Source: Pedobacter sp. D749 (lineage in GTDB: Bacteria > Bacteroidota > Bacteroidia > Sphingobacteriales > Sphingobacteriaceae). Taken from it: DNA of 64,000 bases. A program made the position numbers and the translations under genes. This document shows positions 43,266 through 53,820 of the stretch, one piece after another. The stretch's first letter is position 1, and the number at the start of each line of letters is the position of its first letter. The notes beneath the pieces are model-generated. The model was not told where the DNA came from, did no database searches, and saw nothing but the letters and a program-made list of their open reading frames with translations. Location: contig NZ_CP079218.1 in NCBI RefSeq assembly GCF_019317285.1, positions 124,001 to 188,000 of the forward strand, read 5' to 3'.

Positions 43266-45707
43266 ATGAAAAAATCATATTTATTATTACTGCTGTGTTC
43301 CTTTTTTATACGGAATGGATTTGCACAAAAGCCAGGCAAAAACGAAAGCACTCAACAGATTTTATTGCCCAATGGATGGAAGCTGAGTCCGGCGGGGCAT
43401 TCTCTGCAACTGGGCGATTTGCCTTTGAATATGCAATTGAGTGCTTCGGGTAAATATCTTGCTATTACTAACAACGGACAAAGCACGCAGTCGTTGCAAC
43501 TGCTTGATGCCAAAACAGAAAAGATTATTGATGAAAAAGTGCTAAGCAAATCGTGGTATGGCATTGCCTTTAGTAAAGATGAAAAACACCTGTATGCTTC
43601 AGGAGGTAACGACAACTGGATTTTGGATTTTAATATTCAGAACGGTAAACTCGCCGAAAGTGATACGATTAAACTTGGCCCGGTCTGGCCAAAAGGAAAA
43701 ATCAGTCCGGCGGGGATTGCGGTTAACAAAAACAACAGTAAATTATATACGGTTACCAAAGAAGACAGCAGTTTATACATCATCAACCCTGTTGAAAAGC
43801 AGATCCTTAAAAAAATCCAGCTCCCTGCAATTGCTTACAGCTGTGTTTTAGCTGCAGATGAAAGCAAACTTTATGTTTCACTCTGGGGCGGGAAATCGGT
43901 TGCGGTTATCGATCTGGATGCTGAAAACATTGAAAGGCTCATCCCTGTAGGCGATCATCCAAACGAACTTTTACTCAATAAAAAAGGAAATACTTTGTTT
44001 GTGGCCAATGCAAATGATAATACCGTTTCAGTCATCAATACTTTGAATAATAAGGTGATCGAAACCATTGCCACTACGCTTTATGCTACTCAGTTAACCG
44101 GTTCGACCACCAACGGTTTGGCTTTGAGTACCAACGAGAAAACTTTATACATCGCCAATGCCGATAACAACTGTTTGGCTGTTTTTGATGTGAGCAAGCG
44201 AGGTGTAAGCCAGAGCCAGGGTTTTATCCCGGTAGGCTGGTACCCAACAAGTGTTAAAGTATTGGGCTCGAAAATTTTGGTGACCAATGGCAAAGGCAAT
44301 ACTTCTATGGCCAATCCACAGGGGCCGCAACCCATTTCTAAGGTAGATAACAGTGGTTACCAGATGGGAAGTACCGCCAATAGCCGGCTGCAATATATAG
44401 CAGGATTGTTTAAAGGAACATTATCTTTTATAGATTCACCAAAGCCAGAGCAATTAAAAATATACACCAAACAAGTATATGCCAATACTCCATTTACTGA
44501 TAAACGTACGATTACTGCCGATGGTGAAGCCGGAAATCCAATTCCGCGAAAACAGGGCGAAAAATCGCCTATTAAACATGTTTTTTATATCATCAAAGAA
44601 AACAGAACTTACGACCAGGTACTTGGCGATGTTGCAAAAGGAAACGGTGATTCTAGCTTAACACTTTTCGGGAGAAAAATTACCCCTAACCAGCATGCCT
44701 TTGCTGAGAATTATGTGCTGCTTGATAATTTTTATGTGGATGCAGAAGTAAGTGCCGATGGACACAACTGGAGTATGGCCGCTTATGCCACTGATGTAGT
44801 AGAAAAGACCTGGCCTACCAGTTACGGCGCACGCGGCGGCAGCACATCTTTTGAAGGAGGTCGACCAGTTACCTATCCAAAAGGAGGTTTTATCTGGGAT
44901 TACTGTCAGCGGGCAGGCGTAAGCTACCGCAGTTATGGCGAGTTTGGCGATTATGGAAAAGCGAATATTAAATCGCTGCAAGGCCACATGTGTTCTGCGT
45001 CGCCAGGTTTTGATATGGACATTAAAGATCAGGTGCGGGTGGATGCCTGGCAACACGATTTCGATTCGTTATTGGTTGCAGGTGTTGTACCGCAGTTTAA
45101 TACTTTAAGGATTTCTAACGACCATACCAGCGGACAAAAGAAAGGAAAATACTCGCCACAGGCTGCCGTTGCAGATAACGATTTAGCCGTTGGTCGCATT
45201 TTGGAACATTTATCGCACAGTAAAATCTGGAAAGAGTCAGTTGTGTTTATTTTGGAAGATGATGCACAGAACGGTCCCGATCATGTTGATGCGCACCGTT
45301 CGCCAGCTTATGTGGTTGGTCCTTATGTTAAGCGGAATACACCTGTTCATACGATGTATTCTACTTCTGGATTTTTAAGGACAATGGAGCTTATTTTAGG
45401 TTTGCCACCAATGAGTCAGTACGATGCTGCTGCCATGCCACTATACGAATGTTTTACCGCTACACCAGATTTTACGCCCTACAAAGTAATTCAGCCGCTT
45501 ATTGATTTGGATACGAGGAATGTAGCAGTGAATGAGAGCAGCAAACGCTCTGAACTGTTTAATTTTGCCAAAGAAGATGCTGCACCAGATTTAGATCTGA
45601 ACGAAGTGGTGTGGAAATCGGTTAGAGGAGAACAATCGGTAATGCCGGCACCAAAACGGAGCGCTTTTGTGATTTTGGAGAAGAAGAAAAAAGATGATGA
45701 CGATTAG
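43266..45707 (+). CDS. YncE-type beta-propeller fused to phosphoesterase/acid phosphatase
   Basis: 813 residues from the ATG at 43266; a frame-open start at 43194 lies inside the previous gene and is not used. Signal peptide 1-20. Residues ~35-400 form a seven-bladed YncE-like propeller (VDQLLD-type repeats such as KLYVSLWGGKSVAVIDLD and TLFVANANDNTVSVINTL). Residues ~430-750 are the phosphoesterase (PF04185-like) domain: YIIKENRTYDQVLGD, then DAEVSADGHNWSMAAYATD, then LEDDAQNGPDHVDAHRSP. Predicted periplasmic phosphatase or phospholipase-C-like enzyme. The tail is Lys/Asp-rich. Follows the barrel-like gene by 25 bp. Confidence 0.88.
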   Translation: MKKSYLLLLLCSFFIRNGFAQKPGKNESTQQILLPNGWKLSPAGHSLQLGDLPLNMQLSASGKYLAITNNGQSTQSLQLLDAKTEKIIDEKVLSKSWYGIAFSKDEKHLYASGGNDNWILDFNIQNGKLAESDTIKLGPVWPKGKISPAGIAVNKNNSKLYTVTKEDSSLYIINPVEKQILKKIQLPAIAYSCVLAADESKLYVSLWGGKSVAVIDLDAENIERLIPVGDHPNELLLNKKGNTLFVANANDNTVSVINTLNNKVIETIATTLYATQLTGSTTNGLALSTNEKTLYIANADNNCLAVFDVSKRGVSQSQGFIPVGWYPTSVKVLGSKILVTNGKGNTSMANPQGPQPISKVDNSGYQMGSTANSRLQYIAGLFKGTLSFIDSPKPEQLKIYTKQVYANTPFTDKRTITADGEAGNPIPRKQGEKSPIKHVFYIIKENRTYDQVLGDVAKGNGDSSLTLFGRKITPNQHAFAENYVLLDNFYVDAEVSADGHNWSMAAYATDVVEKTWPTSYGARGGSTSFEGGRPVTYPKGGFIWDYCQRAGVSYRSYGEFGDYGKANIKSLQGHMCSASPGFDMDIKDQVRVDAWQHDFDSLLVAGVVPQFNTLRISNDHTSGQKKGKYSPQAAVADNDLAVGRILEHLSHSKIWKESVVFILEDDAQNGPDHVDAHRSPAYVVGPYVKRNTPVHTMYSTSGFLRTMELILGLPPMSQYDAAAMPLYECFTATPDFTPYKVIQPLIDLDTRNVAVNESSKRSELFNFAKEDAAPDLDLNEVVWKSVRGEQSVMPAPKRSAFVILEKKKKDDDD

Positions 45708-46314
45708 TCGTTATTTATAATAACATTTTTAGATTAATCGTCATTGCGAGGTACGAAGCAATCTTACAAAGGTCGCTATACTAAAGCGTTAGGATTATTC
45801 ATTTTTGCAGTTGTTTTTAAAGGCATTCATGAGCTCAATCGTTCGGTTATCTTCGTGCCTTATAATGATGTTTATGTAAACAACTGAATATTTATTGTTA
45901 TTTTTTTTGACCATATAAGACATTTAAGAACCACATAAGCTTACATGTTCTTTATGGTGTGAAAGCCTAAAGGATTATTTAATGAATTAGATTCTCTTAG
46001 GTGTCTAAGGTGGTTAATTAAACTGCCTGGTTTTTAATTTTTTATAACCACCTTAGACATCTTAGCTCATTTGAGTTTTACAGGATGCAAATTTTAAACC
46101 TAATAAGTTAGAAAGCGCATATAGGACGTCATTCCTGTTTTTTTCAGGCCACAGACCTGATGGTTACTCGCAACGACAGATTTTTTGAGCTGCTTCCATG
46201 GTCTGTGTCCTCACAGATCATTTTATTTTTACGCATTACATCAAGGATTTCTCCTCCACAGGAGCTCCTTTGGAGCACTGCGGTCGAAACGAAGATCTGA
46301 TTTAAAATCAGTTG
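45708..46314. other. Repeat-containing spacer before msrA
   Basis: No gene. It contains an ACCATATAAG-family fragment (45909-45960), a long stem-loop with 21-nt arms (45996-46016 with 46045-46065), and a GTCTGTGTCCTCACAGA palindrome near 46200. Confidence 0.65.
45996..46065. repeat. Long stem-loop in the ACCATATAAG repeat family
   Basis: Arms CTTAGGTGTCTAAGGTGGTT (46015 leftwards) and AACCACCTTAGACATCTTAG pair at 19 of 21 positions around a ~28-nt loop. Confidence 0.7.
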
Positions 46315-46806
46315 TTAATTCAATTTCCAGTCTGGTCTTTCGAAATGGCAGGTATAACCGTAAGGGTTTTTCTGTAAGTAATCCTGGTGTTCTTCTTCAG
46401 CGTTCCAAAAATCGGCTTCAGGTACCACCTCGGTTACAATTTTGCCCGGCCATTTGCCAGAAGCATCCAACTCTGCAATTAATGCATCGGCCGTATTTTT
46501 TTGTTCTTCACTATTATAAAATATGGCAGATCTGTACGAGGTGCCCACATCATTTCCCTGTCTGTTGCGTGTGCTCGGATCGTGGATCTGGAAGAAATAT
46601 TCTAATAATTTGCGGTAGCTTAAAACAGTTGGATCAAAAGTAACTTCAATGGCTTCGGCATGTGTGCCATGGTTCCGGTAAGTGGCATTGGGAACATCAC
46701 CACCAGTATAACCTACAACCGTAGAAATTACACCTGGGTAATGACGGATGAGTTCTTCTACTCCCCAAAAGCAGCCGCCTGCAAGAATGGCTTTTTCAGT
46801 ATTCAT
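46315..46806 (-). CDS. msrA: Peptide methionine-S-oxide reductase MsrA
   Basis: 163 residues, full length. Reduces Met-S-sulfoxide in proteins. Catalytic GGCFWGVEE with Cys12, [20 protein letters not shown] and [20 protein letters not shown] are all present. Only the single catalytic Cys is obvious; no C-terminal recycling Cys pair except in YTCHFERP. Preceded on its strand by a GTATCTTTA -7-like box. No msrB fusion. Confidence 0.96.
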   Translation of the reverse strand: MNTEKAILAGGCFWGVEELIRHYPGVISTVVGYTGGDVPNATYRNHGTHAEAIEVTFDPTVLSYRKLLEYFFQIHDPSTRNRQGNDVGTSYRSAIFYNSEEQKNTADALIAELDASGKWPGKIVTEVVPEADFWNAEEEHQDYLQKNPYGYTCHFERPDWKLN

Positions 46807-46942
46807 ATATCTTTCCTTTTTTTTGATTAATAAAGATACGACGAAGATGTGTAAAAGGAAAGTAAAGAAGGGAGGCTAATTGGATGACTCCGCGGGCAAG
46901 TAACATATCAATCGATGGAACAAATAGGTGATATTCTTTTTT

Positions 46943-47267
46943 CCGCTCTATGCCGCGGAGGCATGGTACTTTGGAGCGCCAAAGTACCCAAAGCGCTTTG
47001 TCAATCCAGCAATGTGGCTTTTCACTGCCCCACGCACATCAAAAAAACAGCGGCACTTCGTTTTGTGTTCAATTTATATTAAACTTTGAATTCAGTGAAA
47101 AGAACACAAAGCCACTGCGTTTCAGGTTTGTTAGTGCTATTTGCATTATTGTACACCTGTTTTTTTGATTCTTCTGCCACTTGGGATTGACAGCGTTCTT
47201 CGGTTAGGCCAGTGGTTTATTAACGGGAGTTAGCAAAATGCCTAAAAACAAGACAGAATAGATGTGT
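46943..47267 (+). repeat. Structured dispersed element, copy 2
   Basis: Same element as copy 1. Diagnostic pairs: GTGGC (47014) with GCCAC (47176), replacing GAGCC/GGCTC, and ATC-A7-CAG with CTG-T7-GAT (one more A and one more T than copy 1). A 72-codon open frame inside is absent from copies 1 and 4, so it is not coding. Confidence 0.85.
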
Positions 47268-47312
47268 TCTGATAGTAGCTGCTTCGGGCCGAGGTATAAT
47301 TAGCCAAACCAG

Positions 47313-47511
47313 CTTTTCATTTTTGAGGTTGCAGTGTGCACAAACCTTTGTTTATAAACCCGACAGTAGCGGCAGCCTCCGATTTTTTTCTATCGGAGCT
47401 ATAGCGAATGGCGGGACTGTAAACTGCCAAGAACCACAAGCCATTCGTTTCCTAATTTGAAGAAATAGTGAGTATTTTTATTTCGGTCGGTGAGACACCG
47501 ACCGATAGGAG
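47313..47511 (+). repeat. Second structured repeat family, copy A
   Basis: Contains hairpin CTCCGAT-TTTTTTCT-ATCGGAG, a GGCAG / CTGCC closing pair, and GGTCGGTG / CACCGACC. Matches copy B at 47831-48039 over almost 200 bp. Confidence 0.75.
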
Positions 47512-47830
47512 GAAAGAAGGGTTGCTGTTTAGTTGTATGGTTTAGTAGATGATGACAAATGATAGGATAAGCCGCTTAGTGTCATCCTGAGCGTAGTCGA
47601 AGGATCTTTTACTAGATCAACTTACATGATCTTATATTTCTTCTATGGTTAAACGTATCCAAGGGTCTTCGACTCCGCTCAGACTGACAAAATGTGGTAA
47701 GTGCAAGCTTATGTTTTGGAGCGCAAGGCTTCTGCAACACAAAAAGTTTTCTCCCGTTTTACGCTTTTACGCTTCGCTTCCTCGTACCTCGTTGCTGCAG
47801 GGTAAACGCTTCAACCGGTGCTAAGTGGCT

Positions 47831-48039
47831 AAAGCAGTATTTCATTTGTAAGGTTGCAGGGTGCACAATCCGTAGTTTATAAACCCGACAGCAGCGGCAG
47901 CCTCCGATTTTTTTCTATCGGAGCTATAGCGAATGGCGGGACTGCAAACTGCCAAGAACCACAAGCCCTCCATTTCCTAATTTGAAGAAATAATGAATAT
48001 GTTCCATTTCGGTCAGTGAGACACCCGACCGATAGGATA
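47831..48039 (+). repeat. Second structured repeat family, copy B
   Basis: Near-identical core to copy A (CCGACAGCAGCGGCAGCC, then CTATAGCGAATGGCGGGACT). Ends 38 bp from the stop of the convergent gene at 48077. Confidence 0.75.
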
Positions 48040-48076
48040 AATTTATTGCTGTATTGTTTTATTGTTGGGATTGTCG

Positions 48077-48955
48077 CTAATCGCCAACCGAGAAATCCAT
48101 AAAACTCACATTATTTTTACGAGCAGAGCTTACGGCAATCCCTTTATTGGCCTTATCGGTAAAGGTAAAACCTTCCAGTTCATCCAGTTTGTCGGTTTCT
48201 ATCACTTTGATAACAGATTCCTGGCCGCTGGCAAGTGATCTTTCCAGATTTAGAAAGGTCAGTCGCCATTTGCGGCCTTCAATCTGGTTTTGGATTAGAA
48301 CCAATATACCTTTATCTGCAATCCAGTGTAGATTTTGGACCCATGGTGAGCAGGTGAATTTTTTAAAGAGGATTCCCTTTTCACTTGTTTTATCGGCTTT
48401 TGATAAGGCTTCGGGATTGTACAATCGTACTTCGTTTGCTTTATTGCCATAATCGGCAGTGGCTACAAACCATTTGCCTTTGTAATTTACATATTCTGGT
48501 CGTGTACCCTGGATACAGGCATCATCTTCTATGCTTTTAATCAGGTTTCCATCTAATTTTCTGGTTTTTAAAAAGCCATCCCAGTTGATGCAATTAATTA
48601 CCGCTTTCCAAAGAGTGCCTGCTGCATTTTGTTTAACCGAATTGCCCACAAATGTTGGTAAACCCTTATGGTAGGCTATCCCGGTAGGGTGTTTGATGAT
48701 ATTTTCGCCTTTAACGGTGAATTGGTATTCCCGATGCTGATAAATTAAAGAATCTTTCCGGAGCTGATATTCGCGCATTACACCTACTTCTCTGTCGCCG
48801 TAAAGAAAATAACGGCCATTCTGGTAAGAAATCCCCTGACATGCACCTAATGAGTCGATTGTAACTGTTTTCGTGATTTTTCCTTCCATTTTATTGTACC
48901 TGGCTACAAAAAACATCACGATAAGGACTAAAACAGGATTTAATGTTTTCATCAA
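48077..48955 (-). CDS. Hypothetical secreted protein, probable beta-propeller
   Basis: 292 residues, N-terminal hydrophobic segment (about 5-20), then repeated four-strand-like patterns (ISYQNGRYFLYGDRE, GIAYHKGLPTFVGN, EYVNYKGKWFVATADY, LHWIADKGILVLIQN) suggesting a small beta-propeller. No catalytic motif recognised. Its ATG directly follows the stop of the YdcF-type gene, so the two are an operon. Function unknown. Confidence 0.65.
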   Translation of the reverse strand: MMKTLNPVLVLIVMFFVARYNKMEGKITKTVTIDSLGACQGISYQNGRYFLYGDREVGVMREYQLRKDSLIYQHREYQFTVKGENIIKHPTGIAYHKGLPTFVGNSVKQNAAGTLWKAVINCINWDGFLKTRKLDGNLIKSIEDDACIQGTRPEYVNYKGKWFVATADYGNKANEVRLYNPEALSKADKTSEKGILFKKFTCSPWVQNLHWIADKGILVLIQNQIEGRKWRLTFLNLERSLASGQESVIKVIETDKLDELEGFTFTDKANKGIAVSSARKNNVSFMDFSVGD

Positions 48956-50203
48956 CTAAGGATCTAACGGTTCATCAAAATCGATCTGTAACGAAGAGGT
49001 ATTCAAATAAAATTCTGATTCGGTATCACTTAAACGTTTTCCGTTTTTGTAAGGATAGTAGCCGAGTTCTTTTTTGCAGCGCTCGGGGAGCAGATTGGTG
49101 ATATTATAACTCTGCGATTTTACGGTACAGGCTAAACCCGGTTTATCTATCGGCATACCGTACCTGAACATCAGTCTGGCACAATTGCGCAGGTTGGTGG
49201 TGGTGTGGCGGGCATGTGGTTCCATAATAATGGCACTTTCGGGGATTTGAAGCACTTCTATCAGGAATTTCTTCATTTCGTAGGCTTCACTGAATTTGGT
49301 TTTGTAAGGATGTACCCGTCCGCCCGAAACCACGATGAATGGAGCCATGCCTTTCTGGTATTGCAAAGCCGCTAACCGGCAACGGATCATTCCGCCAGCA
49401 CTTAAGGCTACTTCTTTTTCCTCCGGACCAGCACCTGGAACCAGGATTACGCTGTATGGATATTTTTTCCAGTCTGTTTTTTTGATCAGGTTAATGGCGG
49501 CAAGGTTTACGCCTTTAGCCATCGGTTCGTAATCGGCGGCATCATTGCGTTCGTTCAATTCTAAAGCTTCCAGTGCAAATAACATGGCAGGTTCGAAAAA
49601 GAGCTTAGTATTGCCCTGCAGCGATAACAATGCACTGGCAGAGGTGAGTTCTGCATATTCTTTATCCCTTAAACTAAAGCTGATCGAGTCTATTTTCGGG
49701 TAATTGGGTTTCTTTCCTTCTACGTAAACACCAATTGCATAATTTATAGCACTGGCATCTTGTTCCCAGGCCTTAACTAAAAGGGCTTTGTGTTGCTCTT
49801 TGGCAAACATGGAATAACAACCTGAGGGGATCAGATGATTTTTTACCAAATCTCCCAATGAATTATTTTCTGTATAAAGCAGCGCCAAACGGTTTCCAAT
49901 ACGGGCTATTTCTTCATTGTTGAATTTTAAAGCGTTGGCATAACAACTAATATCTGTTTTGCAGGTTTTCACCGCTTCATTTACCTGTTTGGTTTTTGAT
50001 TTATAGATGTTGCTGAACGCCGTATCTGTACTGAGCATTTTGCGTAGTGCGGGCAATTGCTGAAAAAGCGTAAGCAGGTAATAATTTTTGTATTGTACTT
50101 CGTTTCTGGTCTTAATTAATTGATAAGATTGTTGCGGTGCATCCTGTGCAGCTAAACCTGTGTAGAACAGGCAGAGCATAAGGAAAGGATAGAGGGATTT
50201 CAT
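48956..50203 (-). CDS. YdcF/SanA-type (DUF218) envelope protein
   Basis: 415 residues. Signal peptide about 1-19; helical N-terminal half; DUF218 domain at about 255-385 with PYSVILVPGAGPE, FIVVSGGRVHPYKT and PHARHTTTNLRNCARLM, the three conserved segments of the YdcF family. Family members are implicated in envelope polysaccharide or peptidoglycan biology; the reaction is unknown. The N-terminal extension is typical of Bacteroidota members. Upstream gene of a two-gene operon. Confidence 0.8.
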   Translation of the reverse strand: MKSLYPFLMLCLFYTGLAAQDAPQQSYQLIKTRNEVQYKNYYLLTLFQQLPALRKMLSTDTAFSNIYKSKTKQVNEAVKTCKTDISCYANALKFNNEEIARIGNRLALLYTENNSLGDLVKNHLIPSGCYSMFAKEQHKALLVKAWEQDASAINYAIGVYVEGKKPNYPKIDSISFSLRDKEYAELTSASALLSLQGNTKLFFEPAMLFALEALELNERNDAADYEPMAKGVNLAAINLIKKTDWKKYPYSVILVPGAGPEEKEVALSAGGMIRCRLAALQYQKGMAPFIVVSGGRVHPYKTKFSEAYEMKKFLIEVLQIPESAIIMEPHARHTTTNLRNCARLMFRYGMPIDKPGLACTVKSQSYNITNLLPERCKKELGYYPYKNGKRLSDTESEFYLNTSSLQIDFDEPLDP

Positions 50204-50528
50204 CGAAAAGGTTTTGGAAGCAAATTTAAAGACCTCCCATTAAAGAAACATTAAGAGGGTGTTATGCTTTAATTCCTCAATAAACCGATTTAGGTGTTGT
50301 TTAATTTGGCTTAATGTTAATTTAAAGTATACGTCGTGATTGGTGTGAAGAGTTAACACAGGGGATACATCGTGTTAAAAGTACACTCATACTTTTGTCG
50401 CCGTAGAACGCTCCGCAAATTAACCTGTTAACGATAAAGGATAAGCCTATGTAAATGTGAAAATCTACGCTTCTACTTAAAAACACAAAACCCAATTATA
50501 TTTCAAAACCATTACTAAGAACAAAAAG
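50204..50528. promoter_or_regulatory. Divergent promoter region for the YdcF-type and SusC genes
   Basis: AT-rich, 325 bp, no gene. A TACTTTTG box at 50390-50397 fits TAnnTTTG and would give susC a leader of about 125 nt. Confidence 0.45.
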
Positions 50529-53500
50529 ATGACATCATTTTTTTTAACCGCAGGTATAAAAAATACCTGCCGGAAATTGCTTTTGCCTTTAGGCTTACTG
50601 GCCATTTGTAATTCAGAAGCAATAGCAGTAAACCACGGTATGCTTGCCTCAGGATTACACCGTAAAACCTTTGCTTCGGTAAGCGGAACGGTTACCGACC
50701 AAAACAACCAACCTTTACCAGGTGTAAGTGTATTTGAAAAAAAGACCAAAAAAACAACGGTTACCGATGCTAATGGTAAATACGCCATTTCAGTTGAGGA
50801 TGGGGCAATTTTAGTATTCTCTTATATCGGTTACGATAACCAGGAAGTTATGGTTAACGGACGCCAAAATATTAATGTTATATTAAAAGAAAGCAGCAAT
50901 ACCCTAAATGAGGTTGTGGCCATTGGTTACCAGAAGATCAGAAAATCGGATGTAACCGGTGCCATAAGTAGTGTGAAGGCCAGTGAGATGAATTTAACTT
51001 CTCCTACTGTTGGTCAGGCCCTGGTGGGTAAAGTTGCAGGTGTACAGGTATCACAAACCAGTGGTGCACCATATTCGGGCACTAAAATCAGGGTGAGGGG
51101 TATCGGTTCTATTAACGCCAGTTCTGATCCTTTGTACGTAATTGATGGTTATCCGGCAGGAAACAACGTATCCATCAATCCGGAGGATATTGAAACCATC
51201 GACATTTTAAAAGATGCGGCCTCCGCAGCCATTTATGGCTCAAGGGCATCGGGTGGGGTTGTGCTAATTACCACCAAAAGAGGTGCAGATGGAAAAGGTA
51301 AATTTGAATACGATGTTCAGGGCGGAATTTCTCAGTTGGCTAAAAAAGTAAAATTATTGGATGCCAACCAGTTTATCCAATTGTTAATTGATGGAAGGAA
51401 CAATGCCTATAAAGATTTATGGGTAAACTCGGGCAAAACCTGGAATGATGCGATGTTTAGCGACAACAATACTACCCGTATCGCCAATGTAGGTAATGGA
51501 AGTAGCGTAAGCATACCAGCCGATCTTTATAATTTTAGCACGCAACAGGCTATCCCTGCTGCCTATAATACCGATTGGCAGGATGAACTTTACCGCAATG
51601 CTGCTTTTCAACGCCATAACCTTTCCTTTTCTGGCGGTACCAAAGATGTAAAATACTTTTTAAGCGGTGGTTACCAGAATAACGATGGTATTGTAACCAA
51701 CACCAACCAAAAGGTAACCAACTTCAGGGGTAATATTGATGGCAAGGTGAGTGAACGTTTACGTGTAGGCGCAAATATTTCATATACGCAAAACGATAAC
51801 CGCGAAGTGAGGGAAGGTCGTTATGATTTAAGTCCGATGATGTCGGCTTTGATTTACCTGCCTTACCTGCCGGCAAGGGATGCCAATGGAAACCCGATCC
51901 AGTTTGGCATGGGTGCTTTATCCTCTCAATACGGTATCCAAAACCCTGAGAATCCTTTGGCTACAGTTGAACAAGTAAAAATTACCAGAAAGGGGGCTAG
52001 AAGCACCTACAATGCCAATGCTACCTATACCATATTGGATGGATTAGATTTTAAAGCCAATTTAGGTACGCAAAATTATAATGAAAAATATGATTTTTAT
52101 CTGCCAACGAGCTTAAGTAATGGCAATAATCCGCCTTATTCTACTGCTTCGATAACGGCGGCGAATGCCATTGCACAAACGCTTAGTCAGGTTGATCAGC
52201 TTGGTGAGTTTACCCTACACTACAATAAAACCTTTGGTAAACATAAAATTGATGTGCTTGGAGGATATTCTGCGCAAAAAACAACCAGTGATCTGATCCG
52301 TATTTCTGCCAGTGGTTTCCAGAATGATAAAATAGGTGAAATTACCGATAAAGGTGCCGATGCAGGATTTTTGACTTTAATTACCGACGGAACGAATAAA
52401 ACAGCTAAAGCTACCAACACCTTACTTTCTTATTTCGGCCGTTTCAGTTATAACTATGCCGGCAAATACTTTTTAACCGGTTCATTTCGCCGTGATGGAT
52501 CATCAAGGTTTGGTCCGTTAAATAAATATGGTAATTTTCCTTCGGTAGCCGCAGGATGGAACCTTTCGGAAGAGGATTTCTATAGTAATTTTCTTGGCGA
52601 ACAATCAACTGTTAAGTTAAGGGCAAGTTGGGGATTGAGTGGTAACAACAACATCCCGAATTACAGAACTGCACAAGAAATGAGTGCACCTGGTGGTGTG
52701 GTTTTTGGAAATGCGATTTCTACGGGGATCTGGCCAAATGCCATTCAGGATCCGAAGCTGGGATGGGAATCTACGTCTCAGTATAATTTTGGTACTGATA
52801 TCAGCCTATTCAAAAACCGCCTAAATATCATTGCCAATTATTACCTGAGTTATTCGTATAATTTGTTGTTCAACCAACCAATTTCTGCCGTATCAGGAAC
52901 TTCTTCAATCCTAACTAATCTGGCCGACAGTAAAATCCGCAATAAAGGTTTTGATATCCAGCTGGATGGAAGAATTATCCAAAAACAGGATTTTACATTG
53001 GGCCTTAGCGGAAACATTGCCGTTAACCGCAACAAAGTATTGAATATGGGTGGAGCAAGTACCATTTTAACCAATGGTGCTGAGCGTTCATATTTAACAC
53101 ACATTACACAAGAAGGTCAGCCTGTAGGGATGTTCTACGGATTTAAGGCTTTGGGTAGAATTACTGCCGATAATCTGGGCAAGGTTGCTCCATCAGCTTC
53201 TTCAACCAATCCGGCAAAAATCGGTGATCTGTATTTTCAGGATACCGACGGTAACGGAATTGTAAACGATGCAGACAAAACTGTTATTGGCACACCATAT
53301 CCTAAATTTACCTATGGTTTTGCCTTAAACACTTCTTACAAAACGTTTGATTTAAGGGCATCTTTTAACGGATCGTATGGAAACCAGGTGTTGGATGGTC
53401 AGGATTATTACCTGTATAATTTTGAAGGTTCGGGAAACCAATATGTAGAGGCTGCCGATCGTTACAGAAACGAGGCCAATCCAGGTAGTGGCTTAAACTA

Positions 53501-53810
53501 CCGTGCATCGCGTGCAGGTACGCAAAGTAACAGTACCCGTTTATCGTCTTTCTATATTCAGGATGGATCTTACTTCAGGTGTACCAACATTACTTTAGGT
53601 TATACCTTCCCTAAAACACTCGCCAATGCTATAAAAGTGAGTAATATCCGCGTTTATGCCAGTGTTGATAATGCCTTTACGATTACTGATTACAAGGGTT
53701 ATAACCCGGAGGTTGATTATAGTGGAGGTTCTAATTTGACTCCTGGTGTAGATTATGGTAACTATCCATTGGCAAGAGCTTATAACCTGGGTATTAAACT
53801 TACTTTTTAG
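50529..53810 (+). CDS. SusC/RagA-family TonB-linked outer-membrane protein
   Basis: 1093 residues. N-terminal hydrophobic signal (about 15-35, slightly atypical with a long n-region), CarboxypepD_reg domain (ASVSGTVTDQNNQPLPGVSV), linker LNEVVAIGYQKIRKSDVTGA characteristic of SusC, plug domain with IRVRGIGSINASSDPLYVID and AASAAIYGSRASGGVVLITT, then a barrel ending in a terminal Phe (GIKLTF). Imports oligomers together with the adjacent SusD-like lipoprotein. The pair ends at a terminator and has no CAZyme or sigma/anti-sigma partner nearby, so the glycan or peptide ligand is unknown. The kduI-kduD genes 4 kb away hint at uronate-containing glycans but are a separate unit. Confidence 0.96.
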   Translation: MTSFFLTAGIKNTCRKLLLPLGLLAICNSEAIAVNHGMLASGLHRKTFASVSGTVTDQNNQPLPGVSVFEKKTKKTTVTDANGKYAISVEDGAILVFSYIGYDNQEVMVNGRQNINVILKESSNTLNEVVAIGYQKIRKSDVTGAISSVKASEMNLTSPTVGQALVGKVAGVQVSQTSGAPYSGTKIRVRGIGSINASSDPLYVIDGYPAGNNVSINPEDIETIDILKDAASAAIYGSRASGGVVLITTKRGADGKGKFEYDVQGGISQLAKKVKLLDANQFIQLLIDGRNNAYKDLWVNSGKTWNDAMFSDNNTTRIANVGNGSSVSIPADLYNFSTQQAIPAAYNTDWQDELYRNAAFQRHNLSFSGGTKDVKYFLSGGYQNNDGIVTNTNQKVTNFRGNIDGKVSERLRVGANISYTQNDNREVREGRYDLSPMMSALIYLPYLPARDANGNPIQFGMGALSSQYGIQNPENPLATVEQVKITRKGARSTYNANATYTILDGLDFKANLGTQNYNEKYDFYLPTSLSNGNNPPYSTASITAANAIAQTLSQVDQLGEFTLHYNKTFGKHKIDVLGGYSAQKTTSDLIRISASGFQNDKIGEITDKGADAGFLTLITDGTNKTAKATNTLLSYFGRFSYNYAGKYFLTGSFRRDGSSRFGPLNKYGNFPSVAAGWNLSEEDFYSNFLGEQSTVKLRASWGLSGNNNIPNYRTAQEMSAPGGVVFGNAISTGIWPNAIQDPKLGWESTSQYNFGTDISLFKNRLNIIANYYLSYSYNLLFNQPISAVSGTSSILTNLADSKIRNKGFDIQLDGRIIQKQDFTLGLSGNIAVNRNKVLNMGGASTILTNGAERSYLTHITQEGQPVGMFYGFKALGRITADNLGKVAPSASSTNPAKIGDLYFQDTDGNGIVNDADKTVIGTPYPKFTYGFALNTSYKTFDLRASFNGSYGNQVLDGQDYYLYNFEGSGNQYVEAADRYRNEANPGSGLNYRASRAGTQSNSTRLSSFYIQDGSYFRCTNITLGYTFPKTLANAIKVSNIRVYASVDNAFTITDYKGYNPEVDYSGGSNLTPGVDYGNYPLARAYNLGIKLTF

Positions 53811-53820
53811 AATTACAGAA

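Larger units (their letters stand above)
46807..48076. other. 1.3-kb spacer made of dispersed repeats
   Basis: No gene. Contains copy 2 of the first structured element, two copies of a second structured element (47313-47511, 47831-48039), and a GTCATCCTGAGCGTAGTCGA-type repeat between them (47580-47690). Confidence 0.7.

Noticed and set aside
46950..47168. Open frame of 72 codons in copy 2 of the structured element (and a similar one at 55665-55916 in copy 3)
   Set aside because: The frame is not kept in copies 1 and 4, length changes in the A/T runs shift it, and the constraint is on base pairing, not on codons.
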